Below the pieces are notes generated by a model. It did not search any database, was not told the DNA's origin, and saw nothing but the letters and a program-made list of their open reading frames with translations. 64,000 nucleotides of DNA from Qipengyuania sphaerica. GTDB lineage: Bacteria > Pseudomonadota > Alphaproteobacteria > Sphingomonadales > Sphingomonadaceae. The position numbers and the translations under genes were made by a program. Location: positions 1,116,001 through 1,180,000 of the forward strand of contig NZ_JAIGNR010000001.1 in assembly GCF_019711595.1 (NCBI RefSeq), read 5' to 3'. How positions within the stretch are numbered: the first letter of the stretch is position 1; each line of letters opens with the position of its first letter. Of the stretch, positions 28,307-39,453 are shown piece by piece.

Positions 28307-29503
28307 ATGGTACAGGCGATCGCCCCGATGCTGCGTGAATTCCTGCAAAAGGAATCTGCCGGCGGCATAGTCCTCATATTTGCCGCTGCATTGGCACTGG
28401 CGATCGCCAATTCCCCCCTGGCACCGCAATATCTCGGCTTCCTCGAGATACCGGTGGTGGCTGCAATCGGCAGCTTCGTTATCGACAAGCCTTTGCTCTT
28501 GTGGATCAACGACGGGCTGATGGCCGTGTTTTTCTTCCTTGTCGGTCTCGAAGTGAAGCGCGAGGTGCTGGAGGGCCAGTTGTCCTCCTGGAACAAGGCC
28601 TCACTTCCGCTTGTTGCAGCGATCGGAGGCATGGCGCTTCCCGCACTTGTCTTCATCGGCCTGAACCTCGATTCGCCCGAGAACATTCGGGGCTGGGCGA
28701 TCCCGGCTGCAACCGATATCGCTTTCGCCCTCGGTGTGCTCTCATTGCTCGGTCCGCGCGTCCCTGTTGCGCTCAAGGCTTTGTTGCTCGCCATCGCGGT
28801 TATCGACGACATCGGTGCGATCACCATCATTGCCCTGTTCTATTCGGGCGAACTCGACACAGGCATGCTCGGCGCGGCGGCGGTTGTCTTCGTGATTATG
28901 CTCGCGCTCGGAAGGGCGAAGGTCCAGTCCACCATCCCCTACATCTTGCTCGCAATCCTGATGTGGGCCTTCGTGCTCAAGTCGGGCGTGCACGCGACCC
29001 TGGCGGGCGTTGCCGCGGCCCTGACGATCCCGCTCGATGCCAATAGCGACCATGGCCCGCTGGAGCGGATGGAACATGCGTTGCACCCGTGGGTGGCCTT
29101 CCTCGTCATTCCGATCTTCGGTTTCGCGAATGCCGGCGTGTCGCTCGTTGGACTGGAGGCATCGGCCTTGCTCGATCCACTTCCGCTCGGCATCGCTCTC
29201 GGACTGCTTGTCGGCAAGCAGCTGGGCATCTTCGGGTTCGCCTGGATTGCCGTGAAGACCGGCCTCGCCAGGCTCCCCGATGAGGTGAATTGGCGCCAGA
29301 TCCATGCACTGTCGCTTCTGGCTGCGATCGGTTTCACCATGAGTCTCTTTATCGGCAACCTCGCTTTCGCCACGGCAGAGCAGGTGGATGCTGTCAAACT
29401 CGGCGTGCTGGCGGGATCGACCATTGCTGCCTTTGCCGGATATTTTCTCCTCAAAAGCGCGCTTCCCGCCACAGCGGAGCCTATCGAGAGTTATAAGGAA
29501 TGA
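28307..29503 (+). CDS. nhaA: Na+/H+ antiporter NhaA
   Basis: Inner-membrane antiporter that exports sodium in exchange for protons. The 398-residue protein is predicted to span the membrane 11-12 times and carries the family signatures: AATDIAFALGVL with D137, and AVIDDIGAI with the ion-binding pair D167-D168, then GKQLGIF and IGFTMSLFIGNLAF. The start follows GGCGAGGATAG. Its stop overlaps the terC start by four bases, linking sodium/pH homeostasis with a TerC-type transporter. A marine or saline habitat would fit, but this is inference. Confidence 0.95.
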   Translation: MVQAIAPMLREFLQKESAGGIVLIFAAALALAIANSPLAPQYLGFLEIPVVAAIGSFVIDKPLLLWINDGLMAVFFFLVGLEVKREVLEGQLSSWNKASLPLVAAIGGMALPALVFIGLNLDSPENIRGWAIPAATDIAFALGVLSLLGPRVPVALKALLLAIAVIDDIGAITIIALFYSGELDTGMLGAAAVVFVIMLALGRAKVQSTIPYILLAILMWAFVLKSGVHATLAGVAAALTIPLDANSDHGPLERMEHALHPWVAFLVIPIFGFANAGVSLVGLEASALLDPLPLGIALGLLVGKQLGIFGFAWIAVKTGLARLPDEVNWRQIHALSLLAAIGFTMSLFIGNLAFATAEQVDAVKLGVLAGSTIAAFAGYFLLKSALPATAEPIESYKE

Positions 29504-30531
29504 TGGAATTTTTCACCCAGGACTGGCTCGGAACCCCAATCTGGTTCTGGGCCTCATTCCTTGCCATCGTGATCGTCCTGACCGCGTTCGACCTTGGCTT
29601 TCTTCACAAGGAGGATCGCGAGCTGGGTATCGGCGAAAGCCTGAAGCTGAGCGCCTTCTACATCGGCGTGGCGCTGCTGTTCGGCGTGTGGGTATGGTTC
29701 GAGCGCGGCGAGCAGTCGGGAATGGAATATTTCACCGGCTTCTTCATCGAGAAGGCGCTGTCGATTGACAATGTCTTCGTGATCAGCCTGATTTTCACCT
29801 ATTTCGCCATTCCGCCTAAGTACCAGTACCGGGCCCTGCTGTGGGGTATCATGGCGGTGATCGTGCTGCGCGGCCTGATGATCGCGGGCGGTGCGGCTCT
29901 TCTGTCACAGGCCTACTGGGTGCTGTATATCTTCGCCGCGTTCCTTGTTTTCACCGGTATCAAGATGTTCTTCGCCGGTGACGAGCCGATGGACGTCGGC
30001 AAGAATCCGGTCGTCCAGTGGATCAGCAGGCACATGCGGGTGACGAAGGAGCTTCATGCTCAGCATTTCTTCGTGAAGGTGCCCGACGAAAAGACGGGCA
30101 AGATGGTGCGTGCGGCCACTCCGCTGTTCCTGGCGCTGGTGGTTATCAATCTTGCCGATCTCGTGTTTGCGGTCGACAGCGTGCCTGCGATCTTCGCGAT
30201 CACGACCGATACGTTCATCGTCTATACCAGCAATATCTTTGCGATCCTCGGATTGCGGGCGCTCTACTTCGCGCTCGCGGCGATGGTGCACCGGTTCCAC
30301 TACCTCAAATACGCGCTGGCCGCTGTCCTGGTATTCATCGGCAGCAAGATCTTTGTCGCCGACTTCCTGCTCGGCGGTGCCAAGTTCCCCGCGTGGATCA
30401 GCCTTGGGGTTACGGCAGCCCTGATCGCAGCCGGCGTGCTCTACTCCTTGTGGAAGACACGGGGCGAGGAAGAGGAGGATTGGCCGGCGACCCCGGAGCT
30501 GCCCGATGGCCAGCGGGGAAATCGGGCATAA
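29500..30531 (+). CDS. TerC/Alx family integral membrane protein
   Basis: A 343-residue polytopic protein of the TerC family, whose members include the alkaline-induced manganese exporter Alx and tellurium-resistance TerC. Signatures are FIEKALSIDNVFV near residue 82 and FAVDSVPAIFAI near 225, each with the acidic residues thought to bind metal. About eight to nine transmembrane segments are visible, and the C-terminus is acidic and soluble. It overlaps nhaA by four bases; the second ATG at 29503 has a better placed AAGGA. No ter operon partners are present, so an Alx-like metal or pH role is likelier than tellurite resistance. Confidence 0.88.
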   Translation: MMEFFTQDWLGTPIWFWASFLAIVIVLTAFDLGFLHKEDRELGIGESLKLSAFYIGVALLFGVWVWFERGEQSGMEYFTGFFIEKALSIDNVFVISLIFTYFAIPPKYQYRALLWGIMAVIVLRGLMIAGGAALLSQAYWVLYIFAAFLVFTGIKMFFAGDEPMDVGKNPVVQWISRHMRVTKELHAQHFFVKVPDEKTGKMVRAATPLFLALVVINLADLVFAVDSVPAIFAITTDTFIVYTSNIFAILGLRALYFALAAMVHRFHYLKYALAAVLVFIGSKIFVADFLLGGAKFPAWISLGVTAALIAAGVLYSLWKTRGEEEEDWPATPELPDGQRGNRA

Positions 30532-30574
30532 CTTCACTTGGCGTTCAGCGGGGTGCTGGTTATAGGCTCCCCGC

Positions 30575-31375
30575 ATGACGACCCACTCGCGCACCAGCCG
30601 CATGCTCGCCCTCGGCGCTCTCGCCGCCGCAACCGTGTTCACCGCCTCGTGCGGAGGGGGCTCTAGCCGTCCAAAGGACACCGCCTATGTCGCGCGCGAC
30701 GTGGAAACGCTTTACGCCGAAGCGAAGGAATTGCTCGACACCGGCCGCCCCAAGCTGGCCGCCGCGCTGTTCGACGAGGTCGAGCGCCAGCACCCCTATT
30801 CGCCCTGGGCCCGCCGTGCCCAGCTGATGGCTGCTTTCAGCTATTACGTGTCGGGCGATTACAACAAGACCGTGACGACCGCGCAGCGCTTCCTGACCAT
30901 CCATCCGGGTAACAAGGATGCGCCCTACGCCTATTACCTGATCGCGCTCAGCTATTACGAGCAGATCAGCGACGTGCAGCGCGACCAGAAGGTGACCGAA
31001 CAGGCGCTGAAGGCGCTCCAGGAAGTCAATCGCCGCTTCCCGCAGAGCGAATACGCGTCCGATGCGCGGCTCAAGATCGACCTCGTGCAGGATCACCTGG
31101 CGGGCAAGGAAATGGAGATCGGCCGTTATTACGAGCGTTCGGGCAAGTGGATCGCCGCGCAGATCCGCTTCCAGAACGTGATCGATACCTACCAGACGAC
31201 GAGCCATGCTCCCGAGGCGCTTTACCGCCTTGTCGAGACCAGCCTCGCACTGGGTATCAAGCCCGAAGCGGTGAAATACGCTGCCGTGCTCGGCGCGAAC
31301 TATCCCGGCAACGAATGGTACGAGAAGGCCTACGAGCTGATCGAAGACCATGCTGCCGGCGTTTCCGCCAGCTAA
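30575..31375 (+). CDS. bamD: outer membrane assembly lipoprotein BamD
   Basis: Lipoprotein of the BAM complex that folds outer membrane beta-barrel proteins. The 266-residue precursor has a signal peptide ending at a lipobox with Cys26 (FTASC), then TPR-like repeats beginning DVETLYAEAKELLDTG and the BamD-typical HPYSPWARRAQLM. It is followed by recN after 76 bp, an order seen widely in alphaproteobacteria, which supports the call. No lpxC lies directly upstream in this window. Confidence 0.94.
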   Translation: MTTHSRTSRMLALGALAAATVFTASCGGGSSRPKDTAYVARDVETLYAEAKELLDTGRPKLAAALFDEVERQHPYSPWARRAQLMAAFSYYVSGDYNKTVTTAQRFLTIHPGNKDAPYAYYLIALSYYEQISDVQRDQKVTEQALKALQEVNRRFPQSEYASDARLKIDLVQDHLAGKEMEIGRYYERSGKWIAAQIRFQNVIDTYQTTSHAPEALYRLVETSLALGIKPEAVKYAAVLGANYPGNEWYEKAYELIEDHAAGVSAS

Positions 31376-31451
31376 GCGCCGGGCGACTATTCACAAGTCG
31401 ATCATAAGGGGAACGGTGACGTAGGCTTTCGCCTGCGTTACAGGGGCAGCA

Positions 31452-33116
31452 ATGCTCACCCGCCTTTCCATCCGCAATATTGTGCTGATCGAGGCGCTCG
31501 ACCTCGATTTCGGGCGCGGGCTCGGCGTGCTTACGGGCGAGACGGGGGCGGGCAAGTCTATCCTGCTCGATTCGCTGGGGCTGGTGCTGGGAAATCGCGC
31601 CGATAGCGGACTGGTCCGCGCTGGCGAGGAAAAGGCGAGCGTTTCGGCGAGCTTCGAATTTGCCGCTCTGCCCGATGCGATCTCCGATGCGCTCGACGAT
31701 GCCGATATCGAAATCGAAAAGGGCGAACCGCTCATCATCCGCCGCCAGCTAAAGGCGGACGGGGGCAGCAAAGCTTTCATCAACGACCAGTCGGTCGGCG
31801 TGGCCTTGCTGCGTGAAATTGCCGGTGCGCTTGTCGAACTCCACGGCCAGCATGACGACCGCGGCCTCGTCAATCCGCGCGGACATCGGGCGCTGCTCGA
31901 CCGGTTCGCGGGCGCGGATACGGTCCGTGTGGAGCAGGCGTGGACCAAGTGGCGCGAAACCGGGGCGCGGCTGAAGGAAGCGCGCGAGGCGGTGGAGCAG
32001 GCCAAGCTCGACCAGGATTTGCTGCTCGCGCATCTGGCCGAATTGACTGCGCTCGAGCCGCAGGCAGGCGAGGAAGCGCGGCTCGCGGAGACACGCGCCG
32101 ACATGCAGAAGGGCGAACGGCTCTCGGGCGATCTCGAGGAATTGCGCCACCTTTGGGAAGGTTCGGACTCGCCGCTCGCATCGCTGAGGGTCGCGGCGCG
32201 CAAGCTCGACCGGATCGCGCCGGAACACGCCTTGCTGGCCGATGCGCTGGCGGCCCTCGACCGCGCCGTGATCGAGGCGGGCGAGGCGGAGGACAAGTTG
32301 CAGGCCGCGGCCGAGGCACTGGTGCATGACCCCGCCGCATTGGAAGAGGCCGAGACCCGGCTGTTCGAACTGCGCGCGCTGGCTCGCAAGCACCGCTGCG
32401 AGGTCGACGAACTGCCCGAGAAAATGCGCGAGATGCGCAGCCAGCTCGATTCCATCGAAGGCAGCGAGGCCGAACTCGATGCACTGGAGGCGGCGGCCGG
32501 GGAGGCGGGCAGGCGCTACAAGGCCGAAGCCGAAGCGCTCCACGCAAACCGCGTGGCGGCGGCTCTTCGTCTCGACGAGGCTGTCGCCCGTGAACTGGCT
32601 CCGCTCAAACTGGATGCTGCTCGCTTCAAAACCGCGGTGGCCGAGCTTCCCGAGGATCGCTGGGGCCCGCACGGCATGGACAGCGTCGAATTCCTCATCG
32701 CCACCAATCCCGGTGCCGATTTCGCCCCGCTCAACAAGATTGCCAGCGGCGGCGAACTCTCGCGCTTCATCCTCGCGCTCAAGGTCGCATTGGCCGAACA
32801 GGGCGGGGCGGCGACGGTGATCTTCGACGAGATCGACCGCGGCGTGGGCGGGGCAGTTGCAAGCGCCATCGGTGAACGCCTTGCAAGGCTGGCGAGCGGG
32901 GGGCAATTGCTTGCCGTAACGCACTCGCCCCAAGTCGCTGCGCGTGGGCAGACGCATTACATGATCGCGAAGAGCTCGGACGGGACGGTCACCCGCACCA
33001 GCGTGGCCTTGCTCGACGAAGCCGGGCGACAGGAAGAGATTGCGCGCATGCTGTCTGGCGCCGAAGTGACGCCCGAGGCGCGGGCGCAGGCGGACCGGTT
33101 GCTCGAAGGCGTCTAG
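31452..33116 (+). CDS. recN: DNA repair protein RecN
   Basis: SMC-like ATPase that acts in double-strand break repair. The 554-residue protein has Walker A GETGAGKS near residue 32, an ABC signature SGGELSRF near 435 and Walker B VIFDEIDRGVGG near 455, separated by a long charged helical region predicted to form a coiled coil. The LTHSP-type switch appears as VTHSPQVAARG. It is 76 bp after bamD and 55 bp before a lipoprotein gene. Confidence 0.96.
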   Translation: MLTRLSIRNIVLIEALDLDFGRGLGVLTGETGAGKSILLDSLGLVLGNRADSGLVRAGEEKASVSASFEFAALPDAISDALDDADIEIEKGEPLIIRRQLKADGGSKAFINDQSVGVALLREIAGALVELHGQHDDRGLVNPRGHRALLDRFAGADTVRVEQAWTKWRETGARLKEAREAVEQAKLDQDLLLAHLAELTALEPQAGEEARLAETRADMQKGERLSGDLEELRHLWEGSDSPLASLRVAARKLDRIAPEHALLADALAALDRAVIEAGEAEDKLQAAAEALVHDPAALEEAETRLFELRALARKHRCEVDELPEKMREMRSQLDSIEGSEAELDALEAAAGEAGRRYKAEAEALHANRVAAALRLDEAVARELAPLKLDAARFKTAVAELPEDRWGPHGMDSVEFLIATNPGADFAPLNKIASGGELSRFILALKVALAEQGGAATVIFDEIDRGVGGAVASAIGERLARLASGGQLLAVTHSPQVAARGQTHYMIAKSSDGTVTRTSVALLDEAGRQEEIARMLSGAEVTPEARAQADRLLEGV

Positions 33117-33171
33117 CGCGGGCACTCCATCGACATCGAAGCGTTGACCCGCCGCAACATACGGAGGTCGC

Positions 33172-33696
33172 ATGCGCAAGATAATCTCTGCATTTCTCGC
33201 CCTGTCCTGCGCCGCCTGCGCGCCGTCACTCCCGCGCTATGCCGTGCCGGAAGATGCCGCGCCGACAGGCTTTTACGAGGACCAGTCCCGGCCCGACCTC
33301 GCCTTGCTCGAATATCGGCTCGCCAAATATTTCGCGTGGAATGAACGCCCCTACGAAACCGTTTGCGCGGTTGCAGAGAAGGTGGATCCCTCCCGGCAGG
33401 ACAGCGTGGCCGTCCCGCTTGATCCGGCGATCGAGCGTAAGCTGCTCCGCCGCTTCCCCATGCTCACGCCCTCGGGTGGCTGCAAACGGGAAGGTCTTTC
33501 GATCATCGACAGCGACACGGGCGTCCAGGCGGCCTTGTTCGACGTCCATGAACTCGAATGTGAAACCTCCGTCCGATGCAGCGCCTGGGGCGGCTATTAC
33601 GCCAACGGCCAGCATGGCTGGAGCTGGTACTGGCTCGACTGGAACGGGCGCGAATGGAAGATCACCAAACGCGATCTGGGGATAGTGCTCACCTGA
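33172..33696 (+). CDS. hypothetical lipoprotein
   Basis: A 174-residue protein of unknown function. The N-terminus MRKIISAFLALSCAACAPS is a short lipoprotein signal peptide with Cys16 as the likely acylated residue. The mature part is soluble and has three further cysteines in a C-terminal stretch (GGCKR, ELECETSVRC) and an aromatic GWSWYWLDWNG segment. A GGAGG ribosome site precedes the ATG. It lies between recN and ligA on the same strand but has no obvious link to DNA repair. Confidence 0.7.
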   Translation: MRKIISAFLALSCAACAPSLPRYAVPEDAAPTGFYEDQSRPDLALLEYRLAKYFAWNERPYETVCAVAEKVDPSRQDSVAVPLDPAIERKLLRRFPMLTPSGGCKREGLSIIDSDTGVQAALFDVHELECETSVRCSAWGGYYANGQHGWSWYWLDWNGREWKITKRDLGIVLT

Positions 33697-33723
33697 GGGG
33701 CGAGGCTATGGCGAATCCGGTGA

Positions 33724-35799
<2,076 letters not shown>

Positions 35800-35844
35800 T
35801 CTCGCGATCATGGAAACTTACCCGCGCGCTCGTGTTGGGACAGT

Positions 35845-36954
35845 GTGAGTCGCTCGCCTATCCTGTTCCTGACCGTCCTTATCTTGGGCGCGTTCCTTTT
35901 CCTCGCCACGGCGCTCAGCACGCCGGGTGAAAGTGCTGCCGATTTCGAGAAGCGGGTCCTGCTCGCCGAACAAAAATCGTCACCGCCGCCAGAACCCGAA
36001 TTGACCGAGGCGCAGGTCGCTCTCGAAAACGAACTTCGCGAGCTGGGAGAGAACTTCAACGGCGTTGCGGGCATCGCGGTCACCGATGCCGATACGCTTG
36101 CCACCATGAGCTATGACGGCGACACGCCTTTCCCGCAGCAGAGTGTCAGCAAGCTGTGGGTCTCGCTCACGGCTCTCGATCTTGCGGACGATGGCGCCCT
36201 CGATCTTGCCGAGCCCGTCACGATCGGGCGCGAGGACCTGACCGTATTCCACCAGCCGATCCGCAATTACGTGAAGGCGCGCGGGTCATACTCTACCGAC
36301 TATTCCGACCTGCTCGAGCGCGCCATCACCGAGAGCGACAACACGGCGAACGACCGGCTCCTGCGCAGGGTCGGCGGGCCGCAAGCGGTCGAGGGCTTCC
36401 TGCGCCGCAACCGCATCGAAGGCGTCCAGTTCGGCACCGACGAACGGACCAAGCAGAGCGAAATTGCGGGTCTCGAATGGAAGCAGTCCTATGCCATGGA
36501 CCGTGCGTTCTACGACGCGCGCGACAAGGTACCCGAGCAGGAGCGCCGCCGTGCGTTCAACGCCTATCTGGCCGATCCGATGGACGGTGCGAGTGCGGAA
36601 GGCTTGGCCAAGGCGCTTGCGCGCCTCGCGCGGGGCGATTTGCTTTCGGATGATTCCACCGAGCTATTGTTGTCGACCATGGAGCAAACTAGGAGCGGTC
36701 CGCGCCGGTTAAAGGGCGGTGTACCCGGTGGCTGGAAGATCGCGCACAAGACCGGGACGGGCCAGTATTTCGACGGGATGCAGTCGGGCTACAACGATGT
36801 CGGCATCCTCACCGCGCCCGACGGTTCGCAATACGCACTGGTAGTGCTGATCGGTCGCACGCGCGCCTCCTATGCCGCGCGCATGGCAATGATGCAGGAA
36901 GTGACGCGCAGCGTGGTGCGCTATCACGAGGCGCTACCCGACAAGGCGGCCTAG
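35845..36954 (+). CDS. class A beta-lactamase-fold serine hydrolase
   Basis: A 369-residue exported or membrane-anchored protein starting with GTG. A hydrophobic segment at residues 6-25 is a signal anchor or signal peptide. The mature part has the class A active-site set: S100-x-x-K103 (SVSK), S164-D165-N166 and K302-T303-G304. It could be a beta-lactamase or a related peptidoglycan hydrolase; the omega-loop glutamate could not be assigned by eye. Its stop shares CTAG (36951-36954) with the stop of the convergent DUF2459 gene. Confidence 0.82.
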   Translation: MSRSPILFLTVLILGAFLFLATALSTPGESAADFEKRVLLAEQKSSPPPEPELTEAQVALENELRELGENFNGVAGIAVTDADTLATMSYDGDTPFPQQSVSKLWVSLTALDLADDGALDLAEPVTIGREDLTVFHQPIRNYVKARGSYSTDYSDLLERAITESDNTANDRLLRRVGGPQAVEGFLRRNRIEGVQFGTDERTKQSEIAGLEWKQSYAMDRAFYDARDKVPEQERRRAFNAYLADPMDGASAEGLAKALARLARGDLLSDDSTELLLSTMEQTRSGPRRLKGGVPGGWKIAHKTGTGQYFDGMQSGYNDVGILTAPDGSQYALVVLIGRTRASYAARMAMMQEVTRSVVRYHEALPDKAA

Positions 36955-37631
36955 TTAGCTGCCGGTTCCTCGATCCATTTCATCACCCCGCCGGGCATTG
37001 GAGTCCAGCTACCCATCTTCACCCCCGCCTCGGCCAGCGTGTCGGCCGTCCACTGGTTGCAGGTGTTAGCGAGGTGATAGGTGCCCGGCGCATCGTAGAA
37101 GACGTCCCAATCGGCATATCCGGGATAGACTTCGCGGTCCTCGGGGGAAGGGACCTGCGCCTCAATCGCGGCGACCAGCTTCGCATATTGCGCCTCGGTG
37201 AGGCGGAGCGGGCGGTTCGATGGGCCGGGGGCAGGGCGGACATAATGCGAGGCGTGGATAAGGCCGTCGCCGCCGGTTGCGGCATTCAATGCGGTGGAAA
37301 GGTCGAGGTCGCCCCATGTCGGCGTGTTGAGGAAAACCTCGCGCTCACCCCAGCTTACGGCGACGTGGGTGTAGGGGCGGTTCGGGGCCGGCAGGTCGCT
37401 CGCGGGAAAGTCGGTACGCCAGTCCTTCACATTGCTGACCAGCGGCATGACGATCTCGGTGTGGATGCCGTTGTCGCCGACCATGATTTCGATACCGCGT
37501 TCGGGCTGTGTCCAGTCCGAATTGCGCGGAATCGAACTGCCGATCCATGCCGAGAGAAGAAACAGGATGACCGCGAGGGCCGGAATACCGATGATCCACG
37601 CAGCAATCCGCAGCAGGCGATGTTTCGTCAC
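36951..37631 (-). CDS. DUF2459 / TIGR02117 family membrane-anchored protein
   Basis: A 226-residue protein with one N-terminal transmembrane helix (about residues 8-28) and a soluble domain containing NGIHTEIVMP, SWGEREVFLNTPTWGD and a conserved NTCNQWTA. These fit the DUF2459 family, of unknown function, and the Cys/His/Trp pattern suggests an enzyme. The start is taken as GTG at 37631, whose GTGA overlaps the prmA stop by four bases; the ORF could also begin at 37667. It is the last gene of a minus-strand run. Confidence 0.75.
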   Translation of the reverse strand: MTKHRLLRIAAWIIGIPALAVILFLLSAWIGSSIPRNSDWTQPERGIEIMVGDNGIHTEIVMPLVSNVKDWRTDFPASDLPAPNRPYTHVAVSWGEREVFLNTPTWGDLDLSTALNAATGGDGLIHASHYVRPAPGPSNRPLRLTEAQYAKLVAAIEAQVPSPEDREVYPGYADWDVFYDAPGTYHLANTCNQWTADTLAEAGVKMGSWTPMPGGVMKWIEEPAAN

Positions 37632-38530
37632 CGCACGCGGCTCTTGCGCAGCCACAGGATCGACCAATCGCCATTGGTGACGCGGCGAGCGAGACGGAAG
37701 CCCTGCTTGCGATAGGCGGCGCGAACCTCGGCCTCCTGCGTCTGGAGAAGCCCGGCAAGCAGCAAGCTTCCGCCGGGCTCAGTCGCCCTGGCGAAATCGG
37801 GTGCAAGCTCGACCAAGGGACCGGCAAGGATGTTGGCGATCAGCAAATCATAAGGCGCGCGGGCCAGGATTAGCGGGTGGTCCGTGCCGGGAGCGATGAC
37901 CATCGTCAGTTCGCCCGGTCCCGCGCCTTCTGGAATGTAGTTGGTCTCGCAATTGTCCTCCACGACGCCGGCGCACACGTAATCGATGTCCGAAGCCGTC
38001 GCCTTGGCGTGCGGCCACAAATGCATTGCCGCGAAGGCAAGCAGGCCCGTGCCCGTTCCGATATCGGCATGGTTTTTTACCACCAGACCTTCGCGCTTCA
38101 TCAGGTCGAGCATGGCGAGGCAGGCAGCGGTAGTTTCGTGCTGTCCGGTCCCGAAGGCCTGGCTGGCGGGGATGACGAAATCGACCAGCGTGTCGTCTGC
38201 CGGATATTCGGGCGTACGGACATGGAAACGGCCCGCGCGGATCGGTTCTACACCTTGCTGGCTGAGCGTAACCCAGTCCTCTTCGGGCAGCTTTTCTGTC
38301 ACGAGTTGGGGTGCGTCATCGGCAAACAGCCCGGCGACAGCCTTCTTGTCCGCTGCCGTGGGCTTGCGATCGAGCCAGACTTCGAGGATCCAGTCCTCGG
38401 GCTTGTCTTCGGCGATCTCGCGTCCGGAGACGACCAGTTCCTCGGGAAAGTCCCAAGCCTCGTCGTGGGCAAGGAGGGCTGCCTGGACGGTTTTCTTCCC
38501 GGCCTCTCCCGACAGCTTCCACGCGCTCAT
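37628..38530 (-). CDS. prmA: ribosomal protein L11 methyltransferase PrmA
   Basis: SAM-dependent enzyme that trimethylates ribosomal protein L11. The 300-residue protein has the PrmA-specific FGTGQHETT near residue 125, SAM motif I DIGTGTGLLAFAA near 154 and the catalytic region ANILAGPLVELA near 213. The ATG at 38530 overlaps the stop of the metallo-beta-lactamase gene by four bases and the stop overlaps the next gene, so three genes are translationally coupled. Confidence 0.92.
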   Translation of the reverse strand: MSAWKLSGEAGKKTVQAALLAHDEAWDFPEELVVSGREIAEDKPEDWILEVWLDRKPTAADKKAVAGLFADDAPQLVTEKLPEEDWVTLSQQGVEPIRAGRFHVRTPEYPADDTLVDFVIPASQAFGTGQHETTAACLAMLDLMKREGLVVKNHADIGTGTGLLAFAAMHLWPHAKATASDIDYVCAGVVEDNCETNYIPEGAGPGELTMVIAPGTDHPLILARAPYDLLIANILAGPLVELAPDFARATEPGGSLLLAGLLQTQEAEVRAAYRKQGFRLARRVTNGDWSILWLRKSRVR

Positions 38531-39453
38531 CGAGCCGCCTCTTTCGCGAGCCGTGTATCGAGTGCTTTGGTCAGCTTGTCGGCATAGCGCTGGCATTCAC
38601 CCGGCTCGCCGTAGGTGCCGTCACGCAATCGCTTGATTAACCCGCTCGCCGAAGGGTGCGGGGTGACGAGATAGTCGCACTGGAGGAATCGCACCTTGTC
38701 GATGCTGTTGCGGAAAGCAGCCACGACGTCGGGATGATCGCTGAAGCGATAGTCGTCGGCGGAAACGGGCGACAGACTGTCGGCATAGGCCATCCGGCGG
38801 CAAACGGGCGGTTCGCCGGGCAGGTTGCAGGACCACCATGTCCAGCTGAGCGCTCCAGGCGAGTGCCCGGGAGTGGCGTGGGCAGTGAATTTCAAATTGC
38901 CCAATTCCAGCGTTCCGCCATCGGCCACGATCCGGTCGACAGTCACGCCGGGGAAGGGTGGATGGTCCACATTTGCTTGCGGGTCGTCGGCCGCGACCAA
39001 ACCGCTTTCGAGCACCGGCTTGGCGGCTGCCGATGCAATCACCTGCGCTCCCGTCGCCGCCTTGAGAGCCGCGTGGCCGCCGACGTGATCGAAATGCTCA
39101 TGGCTCATCAGGATATACTTGATGCCCCGCGGGTCGACGCCGAGCGAGCGGATGCTGGCAAGGATGTTGGGTACTGCCTCGGAGATGCCGCTGTCGATCA
39201 GCACATGGCCTTCCTCGCCGGTGACGAGGATGGCCGAGATACCGCAGGTGCCCACGTAATAGGTGTGGCCCATGAGAGAGAACGGGCGGGCGGGCTTGTC
39301 CCAGTCGTCCCAAGGTTCGCAGGCTTCGTGAAACGGCTCATCCGGTACGGCGGGAAGAGACGTCACCGGCGCTTCGGGCGCTGGGGCTTCATTCGTTGCG
39401 ACCGTGCAGGCCGACAGGGCAAAAGCCAGAGGCAGGACAATTCTAGCGGACAT
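38527..39453 (-). CDS. subclass B3-type metallo-beta-lactamase, lipoprotein
   Basis: A 308-residue exported zinc hydrolase. The signal peptide ends in a lipobox with Cys16 (FALSAC), so it is probably a membrane lipoprotein. The metal site is complete: HEHFDH at 118-123, the second His in ATPGHSPGALSW near 194 and a third in VTPHPS near 262, the pattern of B3 enzymes. Three cysteines (GTCG, WWSCNL, PPVCRR) suggest a disulfide as in several B3 members. The start at 39453 is chosen to give the lipobox a normal length. It overlaps prmA by four bases and the SDR gene by 11 bp, an unusual placement for a resistance gene and more like a resident gene. Confidence 0.87.
   Translation of the reverse strand: MSARIVLPLAFALSACTVATNEAPAPEAPVTSLPAVPDEPFHEACEPWDDWDKPARPFSLMGHTYYVGTCGISAILVTGEEGHVLIDSGISEAVPNILASIRSLGVDPRGIKYILMSHEHFDHVGGHAALKAATGAQVIASAAAKPVLESGLVAADDPQANVDHPPFPGVTVDRIVADGGTLELGNLKFTAHATPGHSPGALSWTWWSCNLPGEPPVCRRMAYADSLSPVSADDYRFSDHPDVVAAFRNSIDKVRFLQCDYLVTPHPSASGLIKRLRDGTYGEPGECQRYADKLTKALDTRLAKEAAR

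Noticed and set aside
29500-30531. Tellurite resistance operon based on the TerC-type gene.
   Set aside because: No terA, terB, terD or terE genes nearby; the gene is coupled to nhaA, so an Alx-like role is more likely.
31749-33179. A 476-codon frame antisense to recN.
   Set aside because: Shadow of recN; no motif and no ribosome site.
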